From Microbacterium sp. (lineage in GTDB: Bacteria; Actinomycetota; Actinomycetes; Actinomycetales; Microbacteriaceae), in contig NZ_WOYP01000023.1 of the NCBI RefSeq assembly GCF_011620715.1, positions 1 through 53,165 of the forward strand: a stretch of 53,165 nucleotides of DNA, in the 5' to 3' direction. A program made the translations under genes and the position numbers. This document shows, piece by piece, positions 8,554 to 16,578 of the stretch. The number at the start of each line of letters is the position of its first letter. Position 1 is the first letter of the stretch. The notes beneath the pieces are model-generated. The model was given only the letters and a program-made list of their open reading frames with translations, searched no databases and had not been told where the DNA came from.

Positions 8554-9878
8554 GCGACAGGCTCCATGATCTCGAGGCCGCCGAGGTAGGGCCGCAGCAC
8601 CTCGGGAACGACGACCGAGCCGTCAGCGCGCTGGTGCGTCTCGAGCATCGCGACGATCCAGCGGGTCGTGGCGAGCGTGCCGTTGAGCGTCGCGACGTGC
8701 TGGGTCTTCGTGCCGCCTCCCCCTTGGCCGCGGGCGCCGCCTCCCCCTTGGCCGCGCGCGCCGCCGCCGACTTCGACCGGCGGGCGGTGGCGGATGTCGA
8801 GCCGGCGAGCCTGGTAGGTCGTGCAGTTCGACGTCGACGTGAGTTCGCGGTACGCGCCCTGCGTGGGGACCCAGGCCTCGACGTCGTACTTGCGGGCGGC
8901 GCTGGACCCGAGGTCGCCGGCGGCGACGTCGATCACGCGGTAGCTCAGCCCGAGGCTCTGCAGCATCCCCTCCTGCATCGCGACGAGGCGCAGGTGCTCG
9001 GCCTCGGCATCCTCCGGCGTGGTGTAGACGAACATCTCGAGCTTGTTGAACTGGTGCACGCGGATGATGCCGCGCGTGTCCTTTCCGTAGGAGCCCGCTT
9101 CGCGCCGGTAGCACGTGGACCAGCCGGCGTATCGCTTGGCGCCCTGCGACAGGTCGAGGATCTCGTCCATGTGGTAGCCGGCGAGGGGCACCTCACTCGT
9201 GCCGACCAGATAGAGGTCGTCCTCTTCGAGGTGGTACACCTCGTCGGAGTGCTGTCCGAGGAACCCGGTGCCGCGCATGACCTCGGGCCGCACCAGGGTC
9301 GGCGGGATGAGGGGAATGAACCCGGCCTGCAGCGCACGGTCGAGGGCCAGCATCATCAGCGCGAACTCCAGCCGTGCGCCGATTCCCTTGAGGAAGTAGA
9401 ACCGGCTGCCCGACACCTTCGTGCCGCGCTCCATGTCGATCGCATCGAGCAGTTCACCCAGCTCGACGTGATCGCGCGGCTCGAAGTCGAACGTCGGGAT
9501 CTTGCCGTGCGTGCGCAGGGTGATGAAGTTGTCCTCGCCGCCGGCGGGCACACCCTCGATCACGATGTTCTCGATCTTCGCGAGCGCGGCGTCCGCAGCC
9601 TCTTCGGCGGCGGTCACGCTGTGCTGTGCGGACTTGACCTGCTCGCTCAGCGCTTTCGCCTCGGCCACGAGAGCCGCCTTCTCTGCTTTCGGCGCCTGCG
9701 CGACGCGCTTGCCGTGCACGTTCTGCGCGGCCCGCAGCTCTTCGAACGCGGTGATCGCGGCACGGCGCTCGCGGTCGGCCGCGAGCGCATCGTCGACCGT
9801 GCTCGCCGACTCTCCGCGCGCCTCCTGCGAGCGCTTGACAAGCTCGGGATTCTCGCGCAGGAAAGTCAGATCGATCAC
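8550..9878 (-). CDS. serS: Seryl-tRNA synthetase
   Basis: The enzyme charges tRNA-Ser with serine. This 442-residue protein has the N-terminal coiled-coil arm (about 25-110) that grips the long variable arm of tRNA-Ser, then the class II core: motif 2 with STCYRREAG and motif 3 with NGTLATTR. Between [11 protein letters not shown] and [10 protein letters not shown] is a Gly/Gln-rich insert (about residues 368-389) absent from typical SerRS and encoded by a 24-base tandem repeat. A GTG start is preceded by TAGACT and six bases, indicating a leaderless transcript. A HAD phosphatase gene overlaps its end, and two serine tRNAs lie nearby. Confidence 0.96.
   Translation of the reverse strand: MIDLTFLRENPELVKRSQEARGESASTVDDALAADRERRAAITAFEELRAAQNVHGKRVAQAPKAEKAALVAEAKALSEQVKSAQHSVTAAEEAADAALAKIENIVIEGVPAGGEDNFITLRTHGKIPTFDFEPRDHVELGELLDAIDMERGTKVSGSRFYFLKGIGARLEFALMMLALDRALQAGFIPLIPPTLVRPEVMRGTGFLGQHSDEVYHLEEDDLYLVGTSEVPLAGYHMDEILDLSQGAKRYAGWSTCYRREAGSYGKDTRGIIRVHQFNKLEMFVYTTPEDAEAEHLRLVAMQEGMLQSLGLSYRVIDVAAGDLGSSAARKYDVEAWVPTQGAYRELTSTSNCTTYQARRLDIRHRPPVEVGGGARGQGGGGARGQGGGGTKTQHVATLNGTLATTRWIVAMLETHQRADGSVVVPEVLRPYLGGLEIMEPVA
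8714..8761. repeat. 24-base tandem repeat within serS
   Basis: Two adjacent near-identical 24-base units encode the GARGQGGG-type insert just before motif 3 of seryl-tRNA synthetase. The reading frame is kept because the unit length is a multiple of three. Confidence 0.85.
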
Positions 9879-9884
9879 CCCGCA

Positions 9885-9890
9885 AGTCTA
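9885..9890 (-). promoter_or_regulatory. Leaderless -10 element of serS
   Basis: TAGACT on the minus strand, six bases before the GTG start at 9878. This places transcription start at or next to the start codon. Confidence 0.55.
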
Positions 9891-9964
9891 GTCAGCGGCA
9901 TCCGCCCCGATCCGTGACCTCGGGTACCCCGCATTCCGCGCTCATCCCGCCCGGCATCCACGGC

Positions 9965-9970
9965 TATCGT
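9965..9970 (+). promoter_or_regulatory. Leaderless -10 element of the diacylglycerol-kinase-like gene
   Basis: TATCGT followed by six bases and the ATG at 9977. No ribosome site is seen before the ATG, consistent with a leaderless mRNA, and this decides the start. Confidence 0.55.
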
Positions 9971-9976
9971 GTCACC

Positions 9977-10975
9977 ATGACCGAGCCTGCCGTCGCCTCC
10001 CGCCGGGCCGCGCTCGTCTACAACCCCATCAAGGTGAATGCCGCGATCCTGCGTGCCACAGTCGAACGGCTCTCCGCCGCAGCAGGCTGGGCGAAGCCGC
10101 TGTTCTTCGAGACCACGATCGAAGATCTCGGCTCGGGCGTTGCCCGTCAGGCTCTCGAGGCGAGGGTTGATGCGCTGCTCGTCGCCGGGGGCGACGGCAC
10201 CGTGCGCGCCGTCTCGGAAGCGATGAGCGGCACCGGCGTGCCGGTCACGATCATCCCGAGCGGCACGGGCAACCTGCTCGCGCGCAACCTGCTGCTGCCG
10301 CTGACCGACCCGACGGCGATGGTGCAGGCGACCTTCGACGGCGACCGGCAACCGGTGGATGTGGGCTTCGCGGCGATCCGGCGTGCCGACGGGTCGAGCG
10401 AAGAGCGCGCGTTCGTCGTCATGGGCGGCATGGGCCTGGACGCCGCGATGATCGCGAACACCAGCGGCGACCTCAAGAAGCGCGTGGGCTGGATCGCCTA
10501 CGTCGATGGAGCCGCGCGCTCCCTCGCGAACGCCAAGCCGTTCCGCATCGCCTACCAGGTGGCCGGGCGACGCCTGCACTCCGCGAAGGTGCAGAGCATC
10601 CTGGTCGCCAACTGCGGGTCGCTGCCGGCGGGGCTGGAGCTCATCCCGCAGGCGTCGGTGACCGACGGTGAGCTCGACATCGTGATCTTCCAGCCCAAGA
10701 ACACCTTCGGGTGGATCCTGGTATGGCGCCGGCTCGCGTGGGACAACAGCATCCTGCGCCGCTTCCGTGCCGGGCGCCAGGTGCTCGCGCTGCGCACCGA
10801 GGACAACGCGGTGCTGTACGCCCGCGGCAGGGGTCTCGATGTCGCGAGCGAGGCCCCGCAGCCGGTGCAGCTCGACGGCGATGAGTTCGGCGAGGCGGTC
10901 CGCCTGCGCTGCCGCGTCGTCGAAGGCGGCATGATCGCGATGGTGCCCAAGGGTCACGACACCTCGAAGATCTGA
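9977..10975 (+). CDS. Diacylglycerol/lipid kinase family protein
   Basis: This 332-residue protein belongs to the DagK/YegS lipid kinase family, which phosphorylates diacylglycerol or related lipids at the membrane. The N-terminus has VYNPIKV. The family signature GGDGTVRAV follows, then IIPSGTGNLLARNL, together forming the nucleotide site. The C-terminal beta-rich domain contains GGMGLDAAM and ends with a QLDGDEFGE-type segment. The start at 9977 is chosen from the -10 position rather than the longer frame at 9914. It is transcribed divergently from serS. Its stop lies seven bases from the stop of the convergent lipoprotein gene. The lipid substrate is not known. Confidence 0.9.
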   Translation: MTEPAVASRRAALVYNPIKVNAAILRATVERLSAAAGWAKPLFFETTIEDLGSGVARQALEARVDALLVAGGDGTVRAVSEAMSGTGVPVTIIPSGTGNLLARNLLLPLTDPTAMVQATFDGDRQPVDVGFAAIRRADGSSEERAFVVMGGMGLDAAMIANTSGDLKKRVGWIAYVDGAARSLANAKPFRIAYQVAGRRLHSAKVQSILVANCGSLPAGLELIPQASVTDGELDIVIFQPKNTFGWILVWRRLAWDNSILRRFRAGRQVLALRTEDNAVLYARGRGLDVASEAPQPVQLDGDEFGEAVRLRCRVVEGGMIAMVPKGHDTSKI

Positions 10976-10982
10976 GCTCGGC

Positions 10983-12260
10983 TCAGGTGCCGGGCGTCGA
11001 CGCGTCCGGCGCGACGGCGGTCGCAACAGCGGTGAAGAGCGGATTCGCGATGTTCGCGGAATTCGGGGCCCCGGTCGAGGGGTCGAATGCCTCGTCGGCG
11101 TAGGTGGCGGCGATCGCGACGGTGATGTCCTCCGAGGGCAGGTACGCAGTGACCCCCGCGAAGCCGTGGAACTGCGGATTCTGCAGCAGCCAGTCTCCGG
11201 ACAGGACGATGCCCAGGCCATATGTGTAGAACTCGTTCTGCACGAAGCACGTGTTCGGGCAGGCATCGAGTTTGGTCGTCTTGCCGCGCAGTGTCGGCGC
11301 GATCATCTTCTCGAACGACTCGGCGCTGACCATATCGCCACGTCCGATCGCCTGGATGACCGTCGCCATGTCGGTGATGTCGGTGTTCTGGATCGAGCCC
11401 GGCCCGAGCGACCACGACGGGTTCCAGTACGTCGAGTCCTCGATGTACGGCAGACCCTCGGCGACCTGCAGGTACTCGCGACGCTCGCTGTCGAAAGCGT
11501 GCAGCACCGGCTGCAGGATCTCGGGCGTGCCCGGGTCGGCGGTCTGCTCCATGCCCAGGGGATCGAAGATGCGCTCCTGGATCAGGTCGATCATCGACTG
11601 CCCGGTGATCTTCTCGAGCGCGAGGGCGAGCAGCACGTAGTTCGTGTGCGCGTAACCCCAGTTGGTTCCGGGCTCGAACAGGAGCGGCTGGCTGGTGCCG
11701 AAGGTGTAGAGCTCCTCCGGGGTCCACTGCCGGAACGGGTTCCGGTTGAAGTCGTCGAGGAACGTCGGGTCCTGGACGTAGTCGGCATAGCCCGAGGTCA
11801 TCTGCGACAGCTGTCCGAGCGTGACCTTGTCGGCGTTCGGAACATCGGGCATCCAGGTCGCGAGCGGGTCGTCCATCGTGACGGTTCCCTCGTCGACGAG
11901 CTGCAGGAGCACCGTCGAGACCATGGGGATCGAGACCGCCCCGCTGCGGAAGTGCATGTCCGTCGTGGCCGGGACCTCGGCCATCGACTCACCCCATGCC
12001 TGCATCAGCACGACCTCGTCGCCGCGCAGGACCCGTACGATCGCCGCGCGCACGTGATTCTGCTCCATGGTGCTCTCGACGGCGGCCTGGATCGCGGCGA
12101 CCTCGGCCGGGTCGGCCGTCGAGCCCCCGGCATCCGGGCTCGCCGTCGTGGTCGGGGTCGCATCGGGTGCGGGCGCGGTGCAGCCGGCAAGCAGCAGCGC
12201 AACCGCCATCATGGCCACGCCGCCGATCGCCATCGCCCGAATCCGTCGCGAATCGCCCAC
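10983..12260 (-). CDS. Lipoprotein of the serine hydrolase (beta-lactamase/CubicO) family with degenerate active site
   Basis: This 425-residue protein has a lipobox LAGC (Cys27) and should be anchored outside the membrane. The fold matches class C beta-lactamase/D-alanyl carboxypeptidase relatives: HFRSGAVS, LQLVDEG, the TSG turn and FEPGTNWGYAHTNYVLLALALEKITG. In active members the first motif is SxxK and the second YxN. Here SxxK reads AVSI (Ala108, Ile111) and YxN reads YAH (His205). Both the nucleophile and the general base are therefore missing, suggesting a binding or regulatory protein. The GTG start at 12260 follows GGGAGGTG. It is divergent from the photolyase gene. Confidence 0.85.
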   Translation of the reverse strand: MGDSRRIRAMAIGGVAMMAVALLLAGCTAPAPDATPTTTASPDAGGSTADPAEVAAIQAAVESTMEQNHVRAAIVRVLRGDEVVLMQAWGESMAEVPATTDMHFRSGAVSIPMVSTVLLQLVDEGTVTMDDPLATWMPDVPNADKVTLGQLSQMTSGYADYVQDPTFLDDFNRNPFRQWTPEELYTFGTSQPLLFEPGTNWGYAHTNYVLLALALEKITGQSMIDLIQERIFDPLGMEQTADPGTPEILQPVLHAFDSERREYLQVAEGLPYIEDSTYWNPSWSLGPGSIQNTDITDMATVIQAIGRGDMVSAESFEKMIAPTLRGKTTKLDACPNTCFVQNEFYTYGLGIVLSGDWLLQNPQFHGFAGVTAYLPSEDITVAIAATYADEAFDPSTGAPNSANIANPLFTAVATAVAPDASTPGT

Positions 12261-12360
12261 GAACACCTCCCTGCCCCGCTGCCGATCGCATGAACGCGCC
12301 CACACTACCGTCGCGAGGCACTCGTGCGCGGGGTCGGCCCGACGCATGTCGACCCCGACG

Positions 12361-12392
12361 GGATCGTAACCGCGTCGGCGCGGTTACGATCC
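12361..12392. promoter_or_regulatory. Perfect 14-bp palindrome over the phrB promoter
   Basis: Arms 12361-12374 and 12379-12392 are exact inverted repeats around TCGG. The right arm contains the -10 element TACGAT (12385-12390), and the GTG start is only four bases beyond. It could bind a dimeric repressor and block transcription, or fold in RNA. A light- or damage-responsive regulator is an attractive guess only. Confidence 0.6.
12385..12390 (+). promoter_or_regulatory. Leaderless -10 element of phrB
   Basis: TACGAT, six bases before the GTG at 12397, embedded in the right arm of the palindrome. Confidence 0.5.
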
Positions 12393-12396
12393 GAGG

Positions 12397-13812
12397 GTGA
12401 GCCAGCCCTCGGTCGTATGGTTCCGCGACGACCTCCGGCTCGCGGACAACCCCGCCCTGAGAGTCGCGATCGACCGGGGCGAGCCGATCATCGCGCTGTA
12501 CGTGCTCGACGAGGATTCGGTCGGCATCCGTCCGCTCGGCCGCGCGGCGAAGTGGTGGCTGCACGGCTCGCTGACCTCCCTCGGCGAGCGATTGGCTGAG
12601 CGTGGCGGCCGCCTCGTGCTGCGTCGCGGCCCCGCCGGCCGGGTCGTGCGAGAGGTCGTGACGGAGACCGGCGCCGGAGCGGTCTTCTGGAACCGGCGTT
12701 ACGGCGGAGCCGAGCGGGCGGTGGATGCCGACCTCAAGGACGGGCTGCGCGGCGACGGCCGGACCGTCGAGTCGTTCGCGGCATCCGTCCTGTTCGAGCC
12801 GTGGACCGTGCGCACGGTCGGCGGCACACCGTATTCGGTGTTCACGCCCTTCTGGCGCGCATGTCAGTCCATGCCCGCGCCGCGGGCGCCGATGCCGGAG
12901 CCGCGCACGGTTCCGGCGCCGGACCGGTCGCCGGCGAGCGACGCGCTCGACGAGTGGATGCTGCTGCCCACCGCTCCGGATTGGGCGGGAGGTCTGCGCG
13001 AGACGTGGGAGCCCGGCGAGCCGGCCGCCCGCGCCCGGCTGCGGGACTTCCTGGCCGAGGACCTCGGCTCGTACGACCGCTCGCGCGACGAGCCGGCGAC
13101 CGGGTCGACCTCGCGGCTGTCGCCGCATCTGCGCTGGGGAGAGATCAGCCCGTACACGGTGTGGAACGAGACCGCCGATGCCCGCGGCGCGGGCGCCCAT
13201 GCCGCCTCGGCCGGGAGGTTCCTCTCCGAGATCGGGTGGCGCGAGTTCGCGACGCACACGCTGTTCCACTTCCCCGACCTCGCGACGCAGAATCTGCGGC
13301 CCGAGTTCGATGCGTTCCCATGGCCGCCGCTCCAGCCCACCCAGCTCGAAGCGTGGCAGCACGGCCGCACCGGGGTGCCGCTCGTGGATGCCGGAATGCG
13401 CGAGCTCTGGCACACGGGGATCATGCACAACCGGGTGCGCATGGTTGCGGCATCCTTTCTCGTCAAGAATCTGCTGATCGACTGGCGGCACGGTGAGCAG
13501 TGGTTCTGGGACACCCTGGTCGACGCCGACGGCGCCTCGAATCCGTTCAACTGGCAGTGGATCGCCGGGTCTGGGGCCGATGCCGCGCCCTACTTCCGGG
13601 TGTTCAACCCCGAGCTGCAGGCCGCGAAGTTCGACCCCCGCTCGGAGTACATCCGCGACTGGGTGCCGGAGCACTCCGGCGGCGAGGCGACCGATGCGAT
13701 CGTCGACCTGGGCGAGACCCGCAAACGCGCGCTGGCCGCGTACGCGCAGATGCGGAGCACGTCGGCCCGAGCGGATCCGTCCCGGTCTGTTGACAGCAGC
13801 GGTGGGGAATAG
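12397..13812 (+). CDS. phrB: Deoxyribodipyrimidine photo-lyase / cryptochrome family
   Basis: Photolyases use light to split pyrimidine dimers in DNA. This 471-residue protein has the N-terminal antenna domain (VVWFRDDLRLADNPAL, then ALYVLDED) and a C-terminal FAD domain. The latter shows RLSPHLRWGEIS, EIGWREFATH, LVDAGMRELW, MHNRVRMVAASFLVKNL and the NWQWIAGSG segment typical of class I CPD enzymes. Length is normal. The GTG start fits the nearby TACGAT. The protein could instead be a related cryptochrome, but the NWQW region favours repair. A flavin oxidoreductase gene begins 30 bases downstream and may be cotranscribed. Confidence 0.93.
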   Translation: MSQPSVVWFRDDLRLADNPALRVAIDRGEPIIALYVLDEDSVGIRPLGRAAKWWLHGSLTSLGERLAERGGRLVLRRGPAGRVVREVVTETGAGAVFWNRRYGGAERAVDADLKDGLRGDGRTVESFAASVLFEPWTVRTVGGTPYSVFTPFWRACQSMPAPRAPMPEPRTVPAPDRSPASDALDEWMLLPTAPDWAGGLRETWEPGEPAARARLRDFLAEDLGSYDRSRDEPATGSTSRLSPHLRWGEISPYTVWNETADARGAGAHAASAGRFLSEIGWREFATHTLFHFPDLATQNLRPEFDAFPWPPLQPTQLEAWQHGRTGVPLVDAGMRELWHTGIMHNRVRMVAASFLVKNLLIDWRHGEQWFWDTLVDADGASNPFNWQWIAGSGADAAPYFRVFNPELQAAKFDPRSEYIRDWVPEHSGGEATDAIVDLGETRKRALAAYAQMRSTSARADPSRSVDSSGGE

Positions 13813-13842
13813 ACCCGACGGCCAGCGCGGTTGGCTCTGTGG

Positions 13843-14892
13843 ATGTCAACTTCTGCGCCCGCCCTGTCCGTCCTCGACCTCGTGCCGGTGCGCACCGGGC
13901 AGACCAGCGCCCAGGCGGTTGCTTCGTCGCTCGCGCTCGTGGCGCGCGCCGACGAGCTGGGCTACCGCCGCTATTGGTTCGCCGAGCATCACAACATGCC
14001 CTCGGTCGCATCGACGACCCCGCCGGTGCTGGTCGCCGCGGCCGCCGCGCGCAGCGAGCGGATCCGCGTGGGATCGGGTGGCGTGATGCTGCCGAACCAC
14101 TCGCCGCTCGTCGTCGCCGAGCAGTTCGCCGCCCTCGAGGCGCTCGCGCCCGGGCGCATCGACCTGGGCATCGGACGTGCTCCGGGCAGCGACCCGGTGA
14201 TCACGCAGCTGCTGCGGATGTCGGGCACCACCTCCGACGTGGAGCGGTTCCCCGAGCACGTCCGCGACATCCTCTCGCTCGTCTCGCCCGAAGGGGCGAC
14301 CGTGCGGTACACGAGCGGCGGAACGTACGACGTGCACGCGACACCGGCCGCCGAAGGCGCTCCCGAAGTGTGGCTGCTCGGCTCGAGCGACTATTCAGCG
14401 CGGCTCGCGGCATCCCTCGGTCTTCCCTACGTGTTCGCCAATCACTTCTCGGGCGAGGGACTCGATCGCGCGCTCGAGCTGTACCGCGGCGGCTACCGCG
14501 CCTCGGAGGCTCACCCTGAGCCGCAGACGTTCCTGACGATCAACGCCGTTGCCGCGCCCACCGCCGAAGAAGCAGAGGCCCGCGCGCTGCCGCAGCTGCG
14601 CATGATGGCGCGGCTGCGCACCGGCAAGGCGCTCGTCGCGCTCGAGACCGTCGAGCAGGCACGGGCGGCGCTCGCCGTCGAGGCCGACGTGCAGACCGAG
14701 TCGGTCATGGCTGCGGCGCGCAGCCGCTGGCTGGTCGGCACCGGCAACGAGGTGCGTGCACAGCTGACCGAGTTCGCGTCGCGATACGCAGTCGACGAGG
14801 TCATGATCTCGCCGGTCGCGGGGGCATTCGACGGCGAGCCGATGGATGCTGCGCTCGCGCGCGTGCAGACGCTCGAGCTGCTCGCGGCCTGA
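13843..14892 (+). CDS. LLM-class flavin-dependent oxidoreductase (MsnO8-type, luciferase-like)
   Basis: This 349-residue protein has the bacterial-luciferase-like TIM barrel. Signature parts are SVLDLVPVRTGQT at the N-terminus, YWFAEHHNMPSVAS, GSGGVMLPNHSPLVVAEQF and ALAPGRIDLGIGRAPGSD. This subgroup uses reduced FMN or F420; the cofactor and substrate cannot be decided from sequence. I chose the ATG at 13843 since the N-terminus aligns there; the earlier TTG adds only four residues. It lies 30 bases after phrB on the same strand. Confidence 0.9.
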   Translation: MSTSAPALSVLDLVPVRTGQTSAQAVASSLALVARADELGYRRYWFAEHHNMPSVASTTPPVLVAAAAARSERIRVGSGGVMLPNHSPLVVAEQFAALEALAPGRIDLGIGRAPGSDPVITQLLRMSGTTSDVERFPEHVRDILSLVSPEGATVRYTSGGTYDVHATPAAEGAPEVWLLGSSDYSARLAASLGLPYVFANHFSGEGLDRALELYRGGYRASEAHPEPQTFLTINAVAAPTAEEAEARALPQLRMMARLRTGKALVALETVEQARAALAVEADVQTESVMAAARSRWLVGTGNEVRAQLTEFASRYAVDEVMISPVAGAFDGEPMDAALARVQTLELLAA

Positions 14893-14926
14893 GCCCGTTC
14901 CAGGCCCTGAGCCATGCTCGGCGGAC

Positions 14927-15376
14927 CTACCAGGCGATCAGCTGCAGCGGCGTGATCTCGATGAACACGCTATAGCGCGCGGCCATCTCGGGAAGGGTGA
15001 GCTTGAGGCCCGCGAGACCGCCGCGGTACTTGCGCGCGTACTCTGCGCCGATGTCGTCGAGCCAGTCGGCCGTCGGCCGCGGTGACAGCTGCGCCGTACC
15101 GCGCAGCACGGTCAGCTGCTCGTGGTCGGCGCCCGCCTCGAGGTGCAGGGCGACGCGGGGGTCAGCGCGCAGGTTGCGCACCTTGACGGTGTTCGGCTCG
15201 CTGAGGACGAGCGCGCGGCCATCGTGCCACAAGAACCAGACAGGCACGACGTGAGGGTATCCGTCGCGGCCAGTGGTGCCGATCCACGCGATCTGCTCGG
15301 ACTCGAGCCGCGCGATCGCGCGAACGTGCACGTCGTTCGACGGCTCGAACACGAATGGGGAGCTTCCGATCGGCAT
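14927..15376 (-). CDS. Pyridoxamine 5'-phosphate oxidase-like (PPOX-class) flavin/F420 protein
   Basis: This 149-residue protein has a split beta-barrel fold. Typical features are WIGTTGRDGYPHVVPVWFLWHDGRALVLSE and the segment KVRNLRADPRVALHLE, seen in PPOX-class F420- or FMN-dependent enzymes. The reaction is not predictable. The stop of the upstream pheA gene on the same strand is five bases away, so the two are likely cotranscribed. An F420 biosynthesis gene (cofE) elsewhere in the window makes an F420 role possible. Confidence 0.85.
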   Translation of the reverse strand: MPIGSSPFVFEPSNDVHVRAIARLESEQIAWIGTTGRDGYPHVVPVWFLWHDGRALVLSEPNTVKVRNLRADPRVALHLEAGADHEQLTVLRGTAQLSPRPTADWLDDIGAEYARKYRGGLAGLKLTLPEMAARYSVFIEITPLQLIAW

Positions 15377-15381
15377 GCCGC

Positions 15382-16335
15382 TCAGACCTCCGGCTCGCCG
15401 CTGACGAGCCCGCGCAGCCAGTCGCGCGCCTCGACGAACACGTCGTCGGAGTACCGGTCGGGGTAATGCACGATCGCCCGGTCGGCGCGCGGATAGGAGC
15501 CGAGGAAGATCACCTTCGGGCTGAACCGGCGCAGGCCCAGCAGGGCATCGGCCATGCGCTCGTCCTCGATGTGCCCGTCGGCGTCGATGACGAACCGGTA
15601 CCGGCCGAGCGAATCGCCGATCGGCCGGGAAGCGAGCAGTGAGAGGTTGATGCCGCGCGTGGCGAACTGCTCCAGCATCTCGAGCAGTGCGCCAGGGTGG
15701 TCATCGGGCAGCTCGGCGATGAGCGAGGTCTTGTCGGCGCCGGTCGGCGCGGGCGGCGCGGTCGTGCGGGCGACGAGCACGAACCGGGTGACCGCGTTGG
15801 GGTTGTCGCCGATCTTCTCGGCGAGCAGGTCGAGGTCGTGATGCTCGAGGATGCCCGGCGGGGCGATCGCGGCATCCGCATCGCTCGTGCCGTCGAGCAG
15901 TCCCACGGCGCTGGCGACATTGCTCGATGCGGGGATGTGCGCGTGGGCAGGCAGAGTCGTGGTGAGCCACTGCAGGCATTGCGCATAGGCGACCGGGTGG
16001 GCGGCGATGAGCGAGACAGCTTCGAGTTTCGTGCCGGGACGGGCGACGAGCACGAAGTCGACCGGGACGAGGTATTCGCCCACGATGCGCAGGCCCGGCA
16101 TCGTGGCCAGGGCGTCCTGCGCGGTCGAGACCCCACCGTCGATCGAGTTCTCGATCGCGATCATCGCGGCATCCGACCGGCCTTCGACCACGTCTGCGAG
16201 GGCCTCGCCGACGTTGCGCACCGACTGCCAGGCCTGGTTGCGCGCCTCAGGAACCTGCGCGAGCGCCGCCTCCGTGAATGTGCCGGCCGGGCCCAGGTAG
16301 CTGTAGGTGCGGCGAGGGGCGTCAGCTGTGGTCAC
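15382..16335 (-). CDS. pheA: Prephenate dehydratase
   Basis: Converts prephenate to phenylpyruvate in phenylalanine synthesis. This 317-residue monofunctional enzyme has the catalytic domain ([22 protein letters not shown], then NAVTRFVL with the conserved TRF). A C-terminal ACT domain follows (about 205-285), where GALLEML and LASRPIG correspond to the GALV and ESRP phenylalanine-binding motifs, so feedback inhibition is expected. The GTG start at 16335 follows TAGGCT and six bases. It leads the PPOX-class gene in a short operon. Confidence 0.94.
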   Translation of the reverse strand: MTTADAPRRTYSYLGPAGTFTEAALAQVPEARNQAWQSVRNVGEALADVVEGRSDAAMIAIENSIDGGVSTAQDALATMPGLRIVGEYLVPVDFVLVARPGTKLEAVSLIAAHPVAYAQCLQWLTTTLPAHAHIPASSNVASAVGLLDGTSDADAAIAPPGILEHHDLDLLAEKIGDNPNAVTRFVLVARTTAPPAPTGADKTSLIAELPDDHPGALLEMLEQFATRGINLSLLASRPIGDSLGRYRFVIDADGHIEDERMADALLGLRRFSPKVIFLGSYPRADRAIVHYPDRYSDDVFVEARDWLRGLVSGEPEV

Positions 16336-16341
16336 CCGGAT

Positions 16342-16347
16342 AGCCTA
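16342..16347 (-). promoter_or_regulatory. Leaderless -10 element of pheA
   Basis: TAGGCT on the minus strand, six bases before the GTG at 16335. Confidence 0.5.
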
Positions 16348-16412
16348 GCCACCGCCACGTTCGGTGCTCCGCCTCGCATCCGTGGCGCCGATCACCGTTG
16401 TGGCAACGCGGT

Positions 16413-16505
16413 CCGGCGCACAACTCCTGCAATCTGTGCGCGCATGCGCCGGATCCGAGGCGAGAGGACCCCCGGGCGGGAAAAAGTGCAGGAGTTGTGC
16501 GCCGG
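16413..16505. repeat. 19-bp inverted repeat pair between pheA and pgm
   Basis: Positions 16413-16431 and 16487-16505 are exact inverted copies, separated by 55 bases. The arm sequence (core GCACAACTCCTGCA) resembles short intergenic repeats I associate with Microbacteriaceae. It fills much of the 243-base gap between the divergent genes. It may be a REP-like element or a large RNA hairpin. Confidence 0.7.
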
Positions 16506-16578
16506 GGCGGCGCGGGCATCGAGTCGAACGTGTGCAGTGCAGATGCCGACGAAGCCCAGCAAGGGGCAGACTGGGACC

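Noticed and set aside
10973-10987. CTGAGC/GCTCAG hairpin at the convergent stops of the lipid kinase and lipoprotein genes
   Set aside because: The six-base stem with a three-base loop and no T tract is too weak to call a terminator.
11989-13674. A 561-codon minus-strand frame
   Set aside because: It runs antisense through phrB and into the lipoprotein gene in another frame; it has no recognisable domain and is rich in Arg/Pro.
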